A stretch of DNA of 64,000 bases. Source: Ornithinibacillus massiliensis (GTDB taxonomy: Bacteria > Bacillota > Bacilli > Bacillales > Amphibacillaceae). This document shows positions 43,640-53,448 of this stretch, one piece after another. The notes under the pieces were generated by a model. It saw only the letters and a list, made by a program, of their open reading frames with translations. It made no database searches and was not told where the DNA came from. The position numbers were made by a program, and so were the translations under genes. Where the stretch lies: NCBI RefSeq assembly GCF_018310345.1, contig NZ_JAGXBY010000009.1:1-64000 (forward strand). The letters are read 5' to 3'. Positions within the stretch are counted from its first letter, which is position 1, and each line of letters begins with the position of its first letter.

Positions 43640-43818
43640 TCTCTTATCCAGAGCGGTGGAGGGAAAGGCCCTATGATACCGCGGCAACCTTCAAACTTTC
43701 GTGTTTGAAAAAGGTGCCAAGTCCTACAAAGCAATTGGCTTTGAAAGATGAGGGAACGTTAGGATTTAATAGTTACTATTACGTCTTTCTGTTCTCTTAC
43801 AGAAAGGCGTTTTTTATT
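43640..43818 (+). promoter_or_regulatory. SAM-I riboswitch (S-box)
   Basis: The S-box consensus is clear: CTTATCCAGAGCGGTGGAGG at 43643, GGCCCTATGATACCGCGGCAACC (about 43668-43690, in part), a P3 hairpin around CGTGTTTG, then AGGTGCCAA. The expression platform is a terminator, CTTTCTGT/ACAGAAAG with ACG and CGT closing (43781-43811) and a T-run. SAM binding favours termination, so metNPQ is expressed when methionine/SAM is low. Confidence 0.95.
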
Positions 43819-43918
43819 TGGGAAGGGCAAAATCAATTCTTACCATTACGTGATATAAATACGATTGTATTTATGCATTTCCGAAATTAGTACATCATAG
43901 AAAGAGGAGGGATATGGA

Positions 43919-44941
43919 ATGATATCTATTAAAGATCTGACTAAAGTATTTCGCTTTGATCAGAAAGAAATCAAAGCAGTGGATCACTTAAGTTTAACCA
44001 TTGAAGATGGTGATATATTTGGTGTGATTGGCTATAGTGGTGCGGGAAAAAGTACATTTATTCGTTTGCTAAATCGTCTCGAAGACCCTACTTCTGGTCA
44101 GGTAACCATTCAAGGCAAAAATATAACGGCAATGAAGAAGAATGAACTAAGAATTGCTAGACAGGATATTGGGATGATTTTTCAGCATTTTAATCTTCTA
44201 TGGTCACGTACAGTTCGTGAAAATATTGCATTTCCATTAGAGATTGCTGGAGTTCCTGCAAAAGAGAGAGAAGATCGAGTAAAGGAACTAATTGAGCTTG
44301 TGGGACTTGCTGGAAGAGAGAATGCATATCCTTCTCAATTAAGTGGTGGGCAGAAGCAGCGAGTTGGTATTGCAAGAGCACTTGCGAATAATCCTAAGGT
44401 GTTATTGTGTGATGAAGCAACCTCTGCATTAGATCCAGAAACAACAGATTCCATACTAGACCTTTTGGTAGATATTAATGAAAGATTAGGACTTACCATT
44501 ATATTAATTACCCATGAAATGCATGTTATCAAGAAAATTTGTAACCGAGTTGCTGTGATGGAAAAAGGAAAGATTGTGGAGCAGGGTGATGTGTTAGATG
44601 TGTTCCTAAAACCGAAGCAGCCCGTTACTAAGAAATTTGTCGAACAAGTGATGGGTGACTCAGATGGTGATTTGAGTCAATTATTAGATGTTTATACAAG
44701 TGGAAGGGTTGTTCGTTTACATTTCGTCGGCGATTCTGCAAACCAAGCATTAATCAGTCAGTTATCTAAGGAATTTGAAATTGAAGTAAATATTCTTCAA
44801 GGAAAAATTACTCAAACTAAACTTGGTGCTTATGGGACCCTAGTAGTACAAATTAACGGAAGTGACCGTGAAATAAACAATACAATCCAATTTATTACGG
44901 AAAAAACCACTGTAGAAGTGGAGGTTTTAACCCATGCTTAA
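43919..44941 (+). CDS. metN: Methionine ABC transporter ATP-binding protein
   Basis: A 340-residue ATPase with Walker A GYSGAGKST (about 38-46), signature LSGGQKQR (about 140-147), Walker B VLLCDEATSALD and H-loop ITHEMH, followed by the C-terminal NIL regulatory domain (about 262-340) that binds methionine and mediates trans-inhibition. Under the S-box. Its stop overlaps metP by 8 nt. Confidence 0.96.
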   Translation: MISIKDLTKVFRFDQKEIKAVDHLSLTIEDGDIFGVIGYSGAGKSTFIRLLNRLEDPTSGQVTIQGKNITAMKKNELRIARQDIGMIFQHFNLLWSRTVRENIAFPLEIAGVPAKEREDRVKELIELVGLAGRENAYPSQLSGGQKQRVGIARALANNPKVLLCDEATSALDPETTDSILDLLVDINERLGLTIILITHEMHVIKKICNRVAVMEKGKIVEQGDVLDVFLKPKQPVTKKFVEQVMGDSDGDLSQLLDVYTSGRVVRLHFVGDSANQALISQLSKEFEIEVNILQGKITQTKLGAYGTLVVQINGSDREINNTIQFITEKTTVEVEVLTHA

Positions 44942-45602
44942 TGAATTATTTCCTAATGTAGTAATAGAGAAATTACTAGTGGCAACCGGCGAAACGTTCT
45001 ATATGACCCTTTTAGCCTTAGTAGGGACTGTTATTTTTGGAGTAATATTAGGACTTTTACTTTATTTAACCTCCAAAGGTGGACTATGGGAAAACAAAGC
45101 GTTGAATTTTATTGTAGCAACAATTGTTAACGTATTTCGAGCCATTCCTTTTATTATCTTAATATTGTTATTGATTCCATTTACTAATTTCTTGATTGGC
45201 ACGATTAGGGGACCAAACGCGGCTCTTCCTGCGTTAATAGTGGGTGCAGCTCCGTTTTATGCAAGGTTAGTAGAAATTGGGTTACGTGAGGTAAATCGAG
45301 GCGTTATTGAAGCAGCACAGGCAATGGGAGCTAGAACAAAAACCATTATTTTTAAAGTGTTATTGCCAGAATCTATGCCTGCTCTTGTTTCTGGAATAAC
45401 GGTTACTGCAATTGCCTTAATTGGGTATACAGCAGTAGCTGGTGTTATCGGTGCTGGGGGGCTAGGAGACTTTGCCTATTACCATGGTTTTGTTAGACGT
45501 GACTTTGATGTCGTGTTTGTATGCACCGTATTAATTGTTATTATTGTTTTCATATTCCAATTCATTGGTGACTTTATTACCAATAAATTGGATAAAAGAT
45601 AA
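44934..45602 (+). CDS. metP: Methionine ABC transporter permease
   Basis: A 222-residue MetI-type permease with five membrane helices and the EAA loop EAAQAMGARTKTIIFKVLLPESMPAL (in parts, about 136-160). Forms the membrane channel with MetN. Start ATG overlaps the metN end, so translation is coupled. Confidence 0.95.
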   Translation: MLNELFPNVVIEKLLVATGETFYMTLLALVGTVIFGVILGLLLYLTSKGGLWENKALNFIVATIVNVFRAIPFIILILLLIPFTNFLIGTIRGPNAALPALIVGAAPFYARLVEIGLREVNRGVIEAAQAMGARTKTIIFKVLLPESMPALVSGITVTAIALIGYTAVAGVIGAGGLGDFAYYHGFVRRDFDVVFVCTVLIVIIVFIFQFIGDFITNKLDKR

Positions 45603-45630
45603 AATATATTAAATAAAAGGAGATTACCAA

Positions 45631-46446
45631 ATGAAGAAATTATTAGTTCTACTATCTATTTTACTTATTAGTTTGTTAGCTGCTTGTGGAAGTGATGACC
45701 ATGTTATCAAAATCGGTGCTACAAGTACTCCTCATGCAGAAGTATTAGAAAAAGCTAAACCGATACTAGAAGAAGAAGGAATTACTATTGAAATTGAAGA
45801 GTATTCGGATTACAACTTGTTAAACCTTGATCTAGATGAAGGAACTATTGATGCGAACTACTTCCAGCATATACCATTCTTTGAAAAGGACATCAACGAT
45901 CCGAAAAAAGGCTATGACCTTGTTAATTTAGGTGGCGTTCATATTGAACCAATGGGAGTATATTCTAAGAATATTACAAGTGTAGATAATATTCCAGAAG
46001 GTACAGAGGTTATTATTAGTCGTAATGACCCTGACCATTATCGTATTCTGCAATTATTCGAAGCACAAGGGCTAATAAAAATTGCAGATGACGCAGACAC
46101 AGCCTACCCGAGCCAAGAAGATATTGTAGAAAATCCATTAAACCTCCAGTTCTTATTTGGAGAAGTGAACGCAGAATTCTTAATTGAGGCTTATAATAAT
46201 GAAGCAGATGCTCTTGTAGCAATTAATACAAACTATGCGATTGAGGCAGAACTTTCGCCTTTAGAGGATGCTTTATTTATTGAAGGAGAAGAATCAGACT
46301 ACGTTAATATTATTGCTGCACGTGCAGAAGACAAAGATAATGAAGACTTAAAGAAAGTTGTAGAGGTCTTACAGTCAGAAGAAATTCAAAACTTCATTAT
46401 CGATAATTATAATGGTGCTGTAGTACCTGTAGGTGGGAATAACTAA
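45631..46446 (+). CDS. metQ: Methionine-binding lipoprotein
   Basis: A 271-residue NlpA/MetQ lipoprotein. The signal peptide ends in the lipobox LLAACGSD, with Cys19 as the lipid anchor. Family features KIGATSTPHAEVLE, YSDYNLLNLDLDEGTIDANYFQH (in parts) and the C-terminal IDNYNGAVVPVG are present. It delivers methionine to MetNP. AAGGAG lies upstream, and a terminator follows. Confidence 0.96.
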   Translation: MKKLLVLLSILLISLLAACGSDDHVIKIGATSTPHAEVLEKAKPILEEEGITIEIEEYSDYNLLNLDLDEGTIDANYFQHIPFFEKDINDPKKGYDLVNLGGVHIEPMGVYSKNITSVDNIPEGTEVIISRNDPDHYRILQLFEAQGLIKIADDADTAYPSQEDIVENPLNLQFLFGEVNAEFLIEAYNNEADALVAINTNYAIEAELSPLEDALFIEGEESDYVNIIAARAEDKDNEDLKKVVEVLQSEEIQNFIIDNYNGAVVPVGGNN

Positions 46447-46493
46447 TATGGAGAAAAGCCAGAAAATGGTTAACCATTTTCTGGCTTTTTTTG
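46447..46493 (+). terminator. Terminator of metNPQ
   Basis: AAAAGCCAGAAAATGG pairs with CCATTTTCTGGCTTTT around TTAA, ending in T. It marks the border between the conserved met operon and the beta-lactam-response genes. Confidence 0.9.
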
Positions 46494-46528
46494 CATTTAA
46501 ATTCCGTCTAGAGGTACAAAGTAATGAA

Positions 46529-46924
46529 TCATTGATTGGATGACTGCTTCTTTTCCTTTTTATCTAAAATACTTCTCAATTCGTTAATCTCCTCTTCAGT
46601 CAAGGAATCCTCTTTAATAAATTGCACCAACATGGATTTTAGTGTGCCCCCATAGATTCTCTGGATAAATGATTGGGCTTCTGCTCTTTGGCATTCATCT
46701 TGAGAATAAAGGGGATAAAAAGTATATACTTTTTGGTCTTTATTTACACCGACAACCTTTTTATGGACAAGACGATCTAACAGTGTACGAATTGTTTTTG
46801 GCTTCCAATCGGTTCTATTCTGTAAAGCCAAAATAACATCATTTGCTGTTTGGGGACTATTTTTCCAAAGGGTATGCATTACTTCCCATTCGGCTTCAGA
46901 GATATTTGGTATGTTCTTCGGCAT
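46529..46924 (-). CDS. BlaI/MecI-family repressor
   Basis: A 131-residue winged-helix repressor: ISEAEWEVMHTLWKNSPQTANDVI (in parts) at the N-terminus, then DWKPKTIRTLLDRLVHKKVVG (about 41-61), the DNA-recognition region typical of BlaI/MecI. The cleavage-site region near 100 is in the dimerisation helices. It represses beta-lactam-responsive genes and is inactivated through the BlaR1/MecR1 protease encoded just upstream on the same strand (36 nt gap, GGAGGAG ribosome binding site). Two operator-like palindromes lie at 48870-48902. Confidence 0.93.
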   Translation of the reverse strand: MPKNIPNISEAEWEVMHTLWKNSPQTANDVILALQNRTDWKPKTIRTLLDRLVHKKVVGVNKDQKVYTFYPLYSQDECQRAEAQSFIQRIYGGTLKSMLVQFIKEDSLTEEEINELRSILDKKEKKQSSNQ

Positions 46925-46960
46925 ATATAATCTCCTCCTTATAAAGCTAAGTCAATATAC

Positions 46961-48769
46961 TTATTTGTAAATGCCAAAATCATTCAAAATAGATAATGTG
47001 ATAGCTGCTGCCGTACTTCCGAGAGTATTGTCATCACGTTGAATATTTGTTGCGAAAAAATAAGTGTTATTTTTTGTTTCCACAAATCCAATAAACCAAC
47101 CATTAATATTTTTACCATTTACTTTCCCAGTACCTGTTTTTCCATAGAGGGAAACACCTTCTTTCTCCTCTAATTTTATTGCAGACTTAACGGTTTGGAT
47201 GTTTTCCTCAATAAATCCATGGCGGTTGTTGTAAAAGGCATCTAATAATTTTACCTGTTCTACTGGAGATATTTTTAACGATGACTCTAACCAGAATGGT
47301 TCTGAACGGCTAGACAGATTTTGATTACCATAATCTATTTGTTCAATAAATGCTTGAATCACATCTTGTTGAACTTCTCTATCTATAGTTTGGAAGTACC
47401 AATTAACTGAGTTTGCCATTGCGGTTGACAAATCCTGATTCTGATTCCATGCGTTATAACTATATTTCGTACCATCCCATTTTATAAATGTATCATTTGG
47501 CGATATTACATTAGCCTCCAGACCTAATAAGGCACTATAAATCTTATAAGTAGAATCTGGAGAAATTCTCGTAGTACTTAGTTCTTTGTTATAAATTTTG
47601 AATTGCCTCGCTTGACTATCATATAATACAAAGCTTCCTCTATAACCTGTAAAATAGTTTTCTAAATCGATATACTCAGTTTGTTTGTTTTCAAAGTGGT
47701 ATTGATTTTCGTCAATGGTCATGGCAGAAATAAATGGTACTTGACACAAGATTATTGCTCCGACCAATATAGATACGGCTATACTTTTCAATTGTAAAAG
47801 TTTGGGCTCACCATTGAAAGATGCAATTTTTTCAATACGTTTTTTTAGCTGTTTTTTAGATCCATTCAGTTCTGTTACAAATTGGACAGAATTACGCTTG
47901 GAGGATTGGTCCATAAAATGTAGAATGGTTTTTCCATAATCTGAGTAGCGGACATGACCTACTGATTTCAATACCGCTATATCACAAGCGATTTCCCTAT
48001 CTAATCTCATCTGTTTAAATGCATACCAAACAAGCGGGTTAAACCAATAAAGAGTTTGGAAAAAAATCATGCAGTAATTGGAGAGAATATCTTTAGATTT
48101 ATAATGGTTCAGCTCATGTAAAAAAATATAGTAAATATCTCTCCTAGAGAGATATTCATCAAAATGTGACGGTAACACGACATAGGTCTTGAATAATCCA
48201 AAGGTCATCGGAGATGTTATTAGTTGGGATTCTCCTACAATTAGTTGCCTCGAAATATTTAAAGTTTGCTTGGATTGCTCAAATATTTTCATATATTCCT
48301 TGTTGTTTAAAATAGAGACACTTCGTTTTATTTTCCTTAAATGAAACCATGCCATAGACACTAGTATAGTCGAAACAAGCGTGCCAGCTATCCATATACT
48401 CCCGATTATTATATTTAGAGTCTCTGGTGCTCTACGGTTGACAGAAATCGTAAAGTCCTGTATCCAATTTTCATTCTCTTGTAATCGCTCATCTTCGGAA
48501 TGCATGGAAGTAGTATTTATATCTTCACGTTGATCCCAATCTAAGGTAATAAATTTCTCACCAAAATCAAGAAGGTGACTTGGGCTAAATGGTAGTAGCA
48601 TCGCTAACAACATGAATAACCAAATATTGTATTGCCATTTTGCGGATAATTGATTTCGAAATACTTTTTTAATGGTCAATATTATAGCCACGGTAAAAGA
48701 AGAAACGATGAGGCATATGGTTAGTTGAGTAAGGAACAAAGCAATCGTCTCCATTTCTTGAGATTTCAT
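46961..48769 (-). CDS. BlaR1/MecR1-type beta-lactam sensor protease
   Basis: About 602 residues. Four N-terminal membrane helices frame an M56 zinc-protease domain with HELNH (about 218-222) and downstream ACDIAVL. The extracellular C-terminal penicillin-binding domain has the SxxK motif STYK, an SVN motif (ANSVNWYFQ) and KTGTG, like class D beta-lactamases. Acylation by a beta-lactam would activate the protease against the repressor. ATG 48769 is chosen by similarity (MKSQEMETIALF); 48754 and 48805 are alternatives, and none has a strong ribosome binding site. It is divergent from the MecA-like PBP. Confidence 0.92.
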   Translation of the reverse strand: MKSQEMETIALFLTQLTICLIVSSFTVAIILTIKKVFRNQLSAKWQYNIWLFMLLAMLLPFSPSHLLDFGEKFITLDWDQREDINTTSMHSEDERLQENENWIQDFTISVNRRAPETLNIIIGSIWIAGTLVSTILVSMAWFHLRKIKRSVSILNNKEYMKIFEQSKQTLNISRQLIVGESQLITSPMTFGLFKTYVVLPSHFDEYLSRRDIYYIFLHELNHYKSKDILSNYCMIFFQTLYWFNPLVWYAFKQMRLDREIACDIAVLKSVGHVRYSDYGKTILHFMDQSSKRNSVQFVTELNGSKKQLKKRIEKIASFNGEPKLLQLKSIAVSILVGAIILCQVPFISAMTIDENQYHFENKQTEYIDLENYFTGYRGSFVLYDSQARQFKIYNKELSTTRISPDSTYKIYSALLGLEANVISPNDTFIKWDGTKYSYNAWNQNQDLSTAMANSVNWYFQTIDREVQQDVIQAFIEQIDYGNQNLSSRSEPFWLESSLKISPVEQVKLLDAFYNNRHGFIEENIQTVKSAIKLEEKEGVSLYGKTGTGKVNGKNINGWFIGFVETKNNTYFFATNIQRDDNTLGSTAAAITLSILNDFGIYK

Positions 48770-48856
48770 TTGTAATACATAAATAGTAGCACTTCGCTCA
48801 CGCATTAGCAATCACATAAATATTATGTTGTCATTAGACTTTGGTGGAGAAAGAAA

Positions 48857-48902
48857 TTGACATTCACAGACTACACTTGTAGTATAATACTACGGATGTA
48901 AT
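48857..48902. promoter_or_regulatory. Promoter with two BlaI/MecI-type operators
   Basis: TTGACA (48857-48862) and TAGTAT (48880-48885), 17 nt apart, form a promoter for the PBP. ACTACA-CT-TGTAGT (48870-48883) is a 6-2-6 palindrome of the BlaI/MecI operator type overlapping the -10. ACTACGGATGTAAT (48889-48902) is an imperfect second copy, 19 bp centre to centre. It sits in the divergent region, so one repressor could control both directions. Confidence 0.8.
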
Positions 48903-48937
48903 CTTGTGAAAATTATACGATAAAGGAGTTTGGTGAC

Positions 48938-50950
48938 TTGAGGAAGTGCTGGATCGTTTTAATACTAATTGGATTAATTGTAACTAGTACAGGATGTTCT
49001 GAGGATAATTACCCTGAAGATGTCTTCGCTTCTTATCTCTCAAGTTGGGAAGAAATGGATTTTGAAGCTATGTATGGATATCTTTCCAAACAATCTATGG
49101 AAGCGATAGATAAACAGAAGTTTATAGAACGCTATGAAAATATCTATTCAGGGATGAATGTGAGTAGTCTACAGGTTGAAAGTTTGATTGAGAAGAAGGA
49201 AAAAGAGATGCCCGAGCAAGATTCTATTACTTTCGACTTTAGGGTATCCATGGAGACATTAGCAGGTCCAATTGAATTTACAAACAAAGCAACATTAGTG
49301 AACGAAGAAAATGATAGAGGAAAAGGCTGGTATATCGATTGGGAACCATCACTCATTTTTCCATCTATGGAGGAGGGAGAACAGGTTTCGGTACAAATGT
49401 TAAAAGCAGCACGAGGGGAGATTAGAGACAGACATGGAAGTGGTCTAGCTATCAACGCTAAAGCAAATGTTATTGGCATTGTACCTAGCAAACTTGGCGA
49501 GAATCCAGATGAATCTAAAAAAAGACTAGCTAATTTACTAGATGTTTCTGTTGAGGAGATTGATGGTGAACTAAATGCTTCCTGGGTGAAACCCGAATTA
49601 TTTGTCCCTATTCGTACACTTCCAATAGGTGAACAAGACTTGCAGGAATATCTAGCAGTTCCAGGTGTGGCTATTCAAGAAAAAGTGGTACGAACCTATC
49701 CTTTTGGTGAAGCAGCCGCTCATTTAACCGGGTATGTACGTGAAATCAATGCAGAACAGCTTTCGGAACTTCAAGATGATGGCTATACTGCGGGGGATTT
49801 CTTAGGTCAGATAGGACTGGAATTTATTTTTGAAGAGGAGTTACGAGGGAATAATGGAGGACATATTTTTATTAAAAATGCTGATGGAAGCTTCAAGGAA
49901 ACGCTAGCTAAATTAGAACCAGTACCTGGTAAGAACATCCAATTGACAATTGACGCGATTTTACAAGCGGAAATATACCAACAGCTTTCTGGAGATGCAG
50001 GTACTGCAGTAGCACTTAATCCTAATACTGGGTCTGTCTTATCATTAGTTAGCACGCCTTCATTTGATCCGAATGCATTTGTTCGAGGACTATCTAAAGA
50101 GCAATGGAAAGAATGGAGCGAGAACCCAGATAGCCCGTTTTTAAATCGTTTTACAAATCGATATACACCAGGATCAGTATTTAAAACCATAACTGCTGCA
50201 ATAGGCTTAAAAACAGGAGTAACTAGCTATGATGGAGTTAGACGGATTGAAGGACTACACTGGGCAAAAGATGAGTCGTGGGGCGATTATTATGTAACAC
50301 GTGTTCATGAAAAGTCATCAGTAGATTTAAAAGATGCCTTTGTATTCTCTGATAATATTTATTTTGCTCAAGAAGCTCTAGAGTTGGGAACAGATGCGTT
50401 TTTAAAAGAAGCAAATATGTTTGGATTTGAGGAGGAAATAGAGTTTTCTTTTCCTATTTCGCCTTCTACTCTCTCCAACGATGGAATTAAGAGCGAGATT
50501 CAATTGGCGGATACTGCATATGGTCAAGGAGAAGTGATGATGAGCCCAATCCATCTTGCGGCAATTTATACGGCATTTTCGAATAATGGCAATGTATTAT
50601 ATCCATTTATCATAGGAGAAGGGAAACGACAGGTGTGGAAGAAGAATTTGATTAAACCTGATATCGTTAAGAATTTAAATAAGTACTTGATTCAAGTAGT
50701 AGAAGATCCAGCTGGAACTGCGCATGGTGTATTCATTCCAGGTATGTCCATTGCTGGTAAAACAGGGACAGCTGAAATTAAATCTAGTAAGGATGATCAA
50801 AACGGAACAGAAAATGGATGGTTCATAGGATTTAATTCTGATAATCCTGAACTTCTTTTAACCATGATGATAGAGGATGTAAAACAAAGAGGCGGAAGTA
50901 GCTACACAATTTCTAAGGTAAGAGATATTTTTGAATTCTACCGGCAGTAA
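48938..50950 (+). CDS. MecA/PbpC-like class B penicillin-binding protein (lipoprotein)
   Basis: A 670-residue transpeptidase of the MecA/PBP3 group. The lipobox-like STGC gives Cys20. Residues about 25-145 are a MecA_N (NTF2-like) domain, about 150-310 the PBP dimerisation domain, and the rest the transpeptidase: Ser413 in PGSVFK, SDN at 471-473, KTG at 608-610. B. subtilis PbpC has this layout and length; MecA of staphylococci is the low-affinity version. Placed divergent from a BlaR1-BlaI pair with operators in its promoter, it should be beta-lactam inducible. TTG start with AAAGGAGTTTGGTG. Confidence 0.92.
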   Translation: MRKCWIVLILIGLIVTSTGCSEDNYPEDVFASYLSSWEEMDFEAMYGYLSKQSMEAIDKQKFIERYENIYSGMNVSSLQVESLIEKKEKEMPEQDSITFDFRVSMETLAGPIEFTNKATLVNEENDRGKGWYIDWEPSLIFPSMEEGEQVSVQMLKAARGEIRDRHGSGLAINAKANVIGIVPSKLGENPDESKKRLANLLDVSVEEIDGELNASWVKPELFVPIRTLPIGEQDLQEYLAVPGVAIQEKVVRTYPFGEAAAHLTGYVREINAEQLSELQDDGYTAGDFLGQIGLEFIFEEELRGNNGGHIFIKNADGSFKETLAKLEPVPGKNIQLTIDAILQAEIYQQLSGDAGTAVALNPNTGSVLSLVSTPSFDPNAFVRGLSKEQWKEWSENPDSPFLNRFTNRYTPGSVFKTITAAIGLKTGVTSYDGVRRIEGLHWAKDESWGDYYVTRVHEKSSVDLKDAFVFSDNIYFAQEALELGTDAFLKEANMFGFEEEIEFSFPISPSTLSNDGIKSEIQLADTAYGQGEVMMSPIHLAAIYTAFSNNGNVLYPFIIGEGKRQVWKKNLIKPDIVKNLNKYLIQVVEDPAGTAHGVFIPGMSIAGKTGTAEIKSSKDDQNGTENGWFIGFNSDNPELLLTMMIEDVKQRGGSSYTISKVRDIFEFYRQ

Positions 50951-50970
50951 ATGAGGAAAGTTGGGGGAAA

Positions 50971-53007
50971 ATGGAAAAGAAAAAACAATCAAACTTTCTA
51001 ACTCGACTTAATATCCTTTTTCTTATTATCTTTATCCTTTTTTCCGTATTAATTATCCAATTAGGTGTTATTCAAATTTTAAATGGAAAGGAATTTCGGG
51101 CTGATATAGAGCGAACCAATCTAGAAACGATAAAGGTACCAACTCCCAGAGGTAAAATTTATGATAGAAATTATCACGTAATCGCAGACAATCAACCGTC
51201 TAAGGCAATTACCTACACACCAGCTAAAGGCACCACAGCAGAACAACGGTTATTGGTCGCAAAAAATTTATCCGAATTAATAAATGTTGTTCCAAAAGGA
51301 GAGAATCCCGAAATGTATTTTGATAAAGAGTTAACAGAACGGGATTTAAAAGAGTATTGGTACCTTTTAAATAAAGAGAAAGCGACCAATCGCTTATCTG
51401 TAAAAAAGCGAGCTAATATGGACAACGGGGAACAGTATAATGCCACATTGGAATTGATTACGGAAGAAGATATTAGTAGTTTTACGATTAAAGACAAAGA
51501 AATTATTAGAATAAAAAAAGAGCTAGATAAAGCGATGGAATTGAATCGTCACATTATCAAAAGTGAAGGTGTAACAAAAGAAGAGTATGCAAAAGTAGCG
51601 GAAAATATGGCTATGGTTCCAGGTGTTAATGTTGAGTTAGATTGGAATCGAACATACCCCTATGGTTCTACAATTAAAAGCTTACTAGGAACAGTTACAT
51701 CCCATCGAGAAGGTATTCCAGCTGATAAAAAAGAATATTTTTTATCACTTGGGTATAGTTTTAATGATCGAGTTGGAAAGAGTGGATTAGAACAACAATA
51801 TGAATCAATTCTTCGAGGAAGAAAACAACAAATTGGATATAAGACAAATAGACAAGGTGATATTATAGAGACAAAGGTTGTGGTTGAAGGGCAACGCGGA
51901 AAAGATTTAATCTTATCCATTGATATGGAATTACAGCAGACCGTGGATAGGATTATAATAGAAGAATTAAGAAAGATTATTAAGAAATACCCGCACGATA
52001 ACCGGCATATGACAGAGGCATTAGCGGTGGTCATCGAACCTAAAACAGGAGAATTATTAGCTGTTTCTGGTCAGCACTATAATCGAGAAAAAGATACATT
52101 TGAGAATGTAGCATACAAAACTATCTATGAGCAGCATATTCCGGGCTCAGCGGTAAAGGGAGCCACCGTATTAGCAGGATTACAATCCGGTGTTGTTGTA
52201 CAAGGTGAAACGTTTTATGATAAACCTATGAAAATTAAAGGGACCCCAGAAAAAAGCTCCTACACGAATAGCACTCTAGGCTGGCTAAATGAAATAGATG
52301 CGCTAAAGGAATCATCTAATATTTATATGTTTAATATTGCATTACGGATGGGTGGAGAATATAACTACCAATATAATATGCCGGTTACATTTAATATGGA
52401 TGCGTTTCAAGAGATGCGTAATTATTTCTATCAATTTGGGTTAGGTGTTGAGACAGGAGTTGATTTCCCAAATGAGGCGACTGGTTATAAGGGGACAGAT
52501 CCTGTAGCAGGAAATCTTATGGATTTCGCTATTGGACAATATGATACCTATACAACTATGCAGCTTGCCCAGTATGTCTCTACCATTGCAAACGATGGCT
52601 TACGAGTTAAGCCCCACTTCCTAAAAGAAGTTCGAAACCCGAATACCTCAGACGAAACCATCGGGTCAGTATATAAGAATATGAATACTGAAGCAATTAA
52701 TCGGATTGAAATGGACCTCGTAAATATTAAACGTGTTCAAGAAGGATTTCGCCGAGTATTTCAAGAACCCCATGGAACTGCTTTTGCTGAGTTTCATGAT
52801 AAGAAGTACAATGCGGTAGGTAAGACAGGCACAGCAGAGAATGAGTTTGAAGGAGATTATACCGAAAACCTTACCCTAATTAGCTATGCACCAATGGAGA
52901 ATCCAGAAGTAGCATTAGCTATTGTAGTACCACATGCAGGACAGGGAGAGCACGTTAATGCTATCATTGGTGAACGTATTTTGGATGCATATTTCGATAT
53001 GAAATAG
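50971..53007 (+). CDS. Class B penicillin-binding protein 2-like transpeptidase
   Basis: A 678-residue high-molecular-weight class B PBP with one N-terminal membrane anchor (about 14-36). The dimerisation domain starts with the conserved TPRGKIYDRN (about 54-63). Transpeptidase motifs are Ser393 (PGSAVK), SSN at 448-450 and KTGT from Lys618. Resembles B. subtilis PbpA/PbpH, elongation PBPs. It starts 20 nt after the MecA-like gene, with AAAGTTGGGGG as the site, and probably shares its inducible promoter. Confidence 0.92.
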   Translation: MEKKKQSNFLTRLNILFLIIFILFSVLIIQLGVIQILNGKEFRADIERTNLETIKVPTPRGKIYDRNYHVIADNQPSKAITYTPAKGTTAEQRLLVAKNLSELINVVPKGENPEMYFDKELTERDLKEYWYLLNKEKATNRLSVKKRANMDNGEQYNATLELITEEDISSFTIKDKEIIRIKKELDKAMELNRHIIKSEGVTKEEYAKVAENMAMVPGVNVELDWNRTYPYGSTIKSLLGTVTSHREGIPADKKEYFLSLGYSFNDRVGKSGLEQQYESILRGRKQQIGYKTNRQGDIIETKVVVEGQRGKDLILSIDMELQQTVDRIIIEELRKIIKKYPHDNRHMTEALAVVIEPKTGELLAVSGQHYNREKDTFENVAYKTIYEQHIPGSAVKGATVLAGLQSGVVVQGETFYDKPMKIKGTPEKSSYTNSTLGWLNEIDALKESSNIYMFNIALRMGGEYNYQYNMPVTFNMDAFQEMRNYFYQFGLGVETGVDFPNEATGYKGTDPVAGNLMDFAIGQYDTYTTMQLAQYVSTIANDGLRVKPHFLKEVRNPNTSDETIGSVYKNMNTEAINRIEMDLVNIKRVQEGFRRVFQEPHGTAFAEFHDKKYNAVGKTGTAENEFEGDYTENLTLISYAPMENPEVALAIVVPHAGQGEHVNAIIGERILDAYFDMK

Positions 53008-53266
53008 GATGTTAATGTATAAGGGAAGGTCGAGAACCTTGTTTTGATATTGACTCCTATAAATGATAAAAGGAAGACGAAGCAATCTAAAGAAATTGGT
53101 TAAATGTTTGTAGAAAATAATACTATATCGTTTTAATGAGGATAAATAGTATAATTCATCCATTTTCGAAATTCAACACGACTTGGTGTCATATATTTGG
53201 CGTGTTAAAATTAACATGTCAAATACAAAACAAAAGGGATGATTCACTATTTCTAGTGAGATAAAA

Positions 53267-53437
53267 ATGAACTATACCTCTGAAATGGAAAAAGCATTGC
53301 AAGCATCACATCAAATGGGGTACGCTGAATACTGTCGAAACTTAGACAATCGAATGCAAGTTGAAAAGAAAAGACAAGAAGAATACAACCAATGCAAGCA
53401 GCTATTGGCGGAAATTGATAGTAATCTTTTTAAATAA
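53267..53437 (+). CDS. Small charged protein, 56 aa, unknown
   Basis: ATG 53267 opens a 56-codon frame for a helical, charged protein (QASHQMGYAEYCRNLDNRM in the middle, then VEKKRQEEY and LLAEIDSNLF at the end) with two Cys. The ribosome binding site is weak (AGTGAG). An AAAGGGATGA site upstream could instead serve an in-frame ATT at 53249. A terminator lies 12 nt after the stop, which supports a real short transcript. I do not recognise the family. Confidence 0.55.
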   Translation: MNYTSEMEKALQASHQMGYAEYCRNLDNRMQVEKKRQEEYNQCKQLLAEIDSNLFK

Positions 53438-53448
53438 TGTGAATGATG

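Noticed and set aside
43705..43890. 61-codon frame before metN
   Set aside because: It is made of the SAM riboswitch and its terminator.
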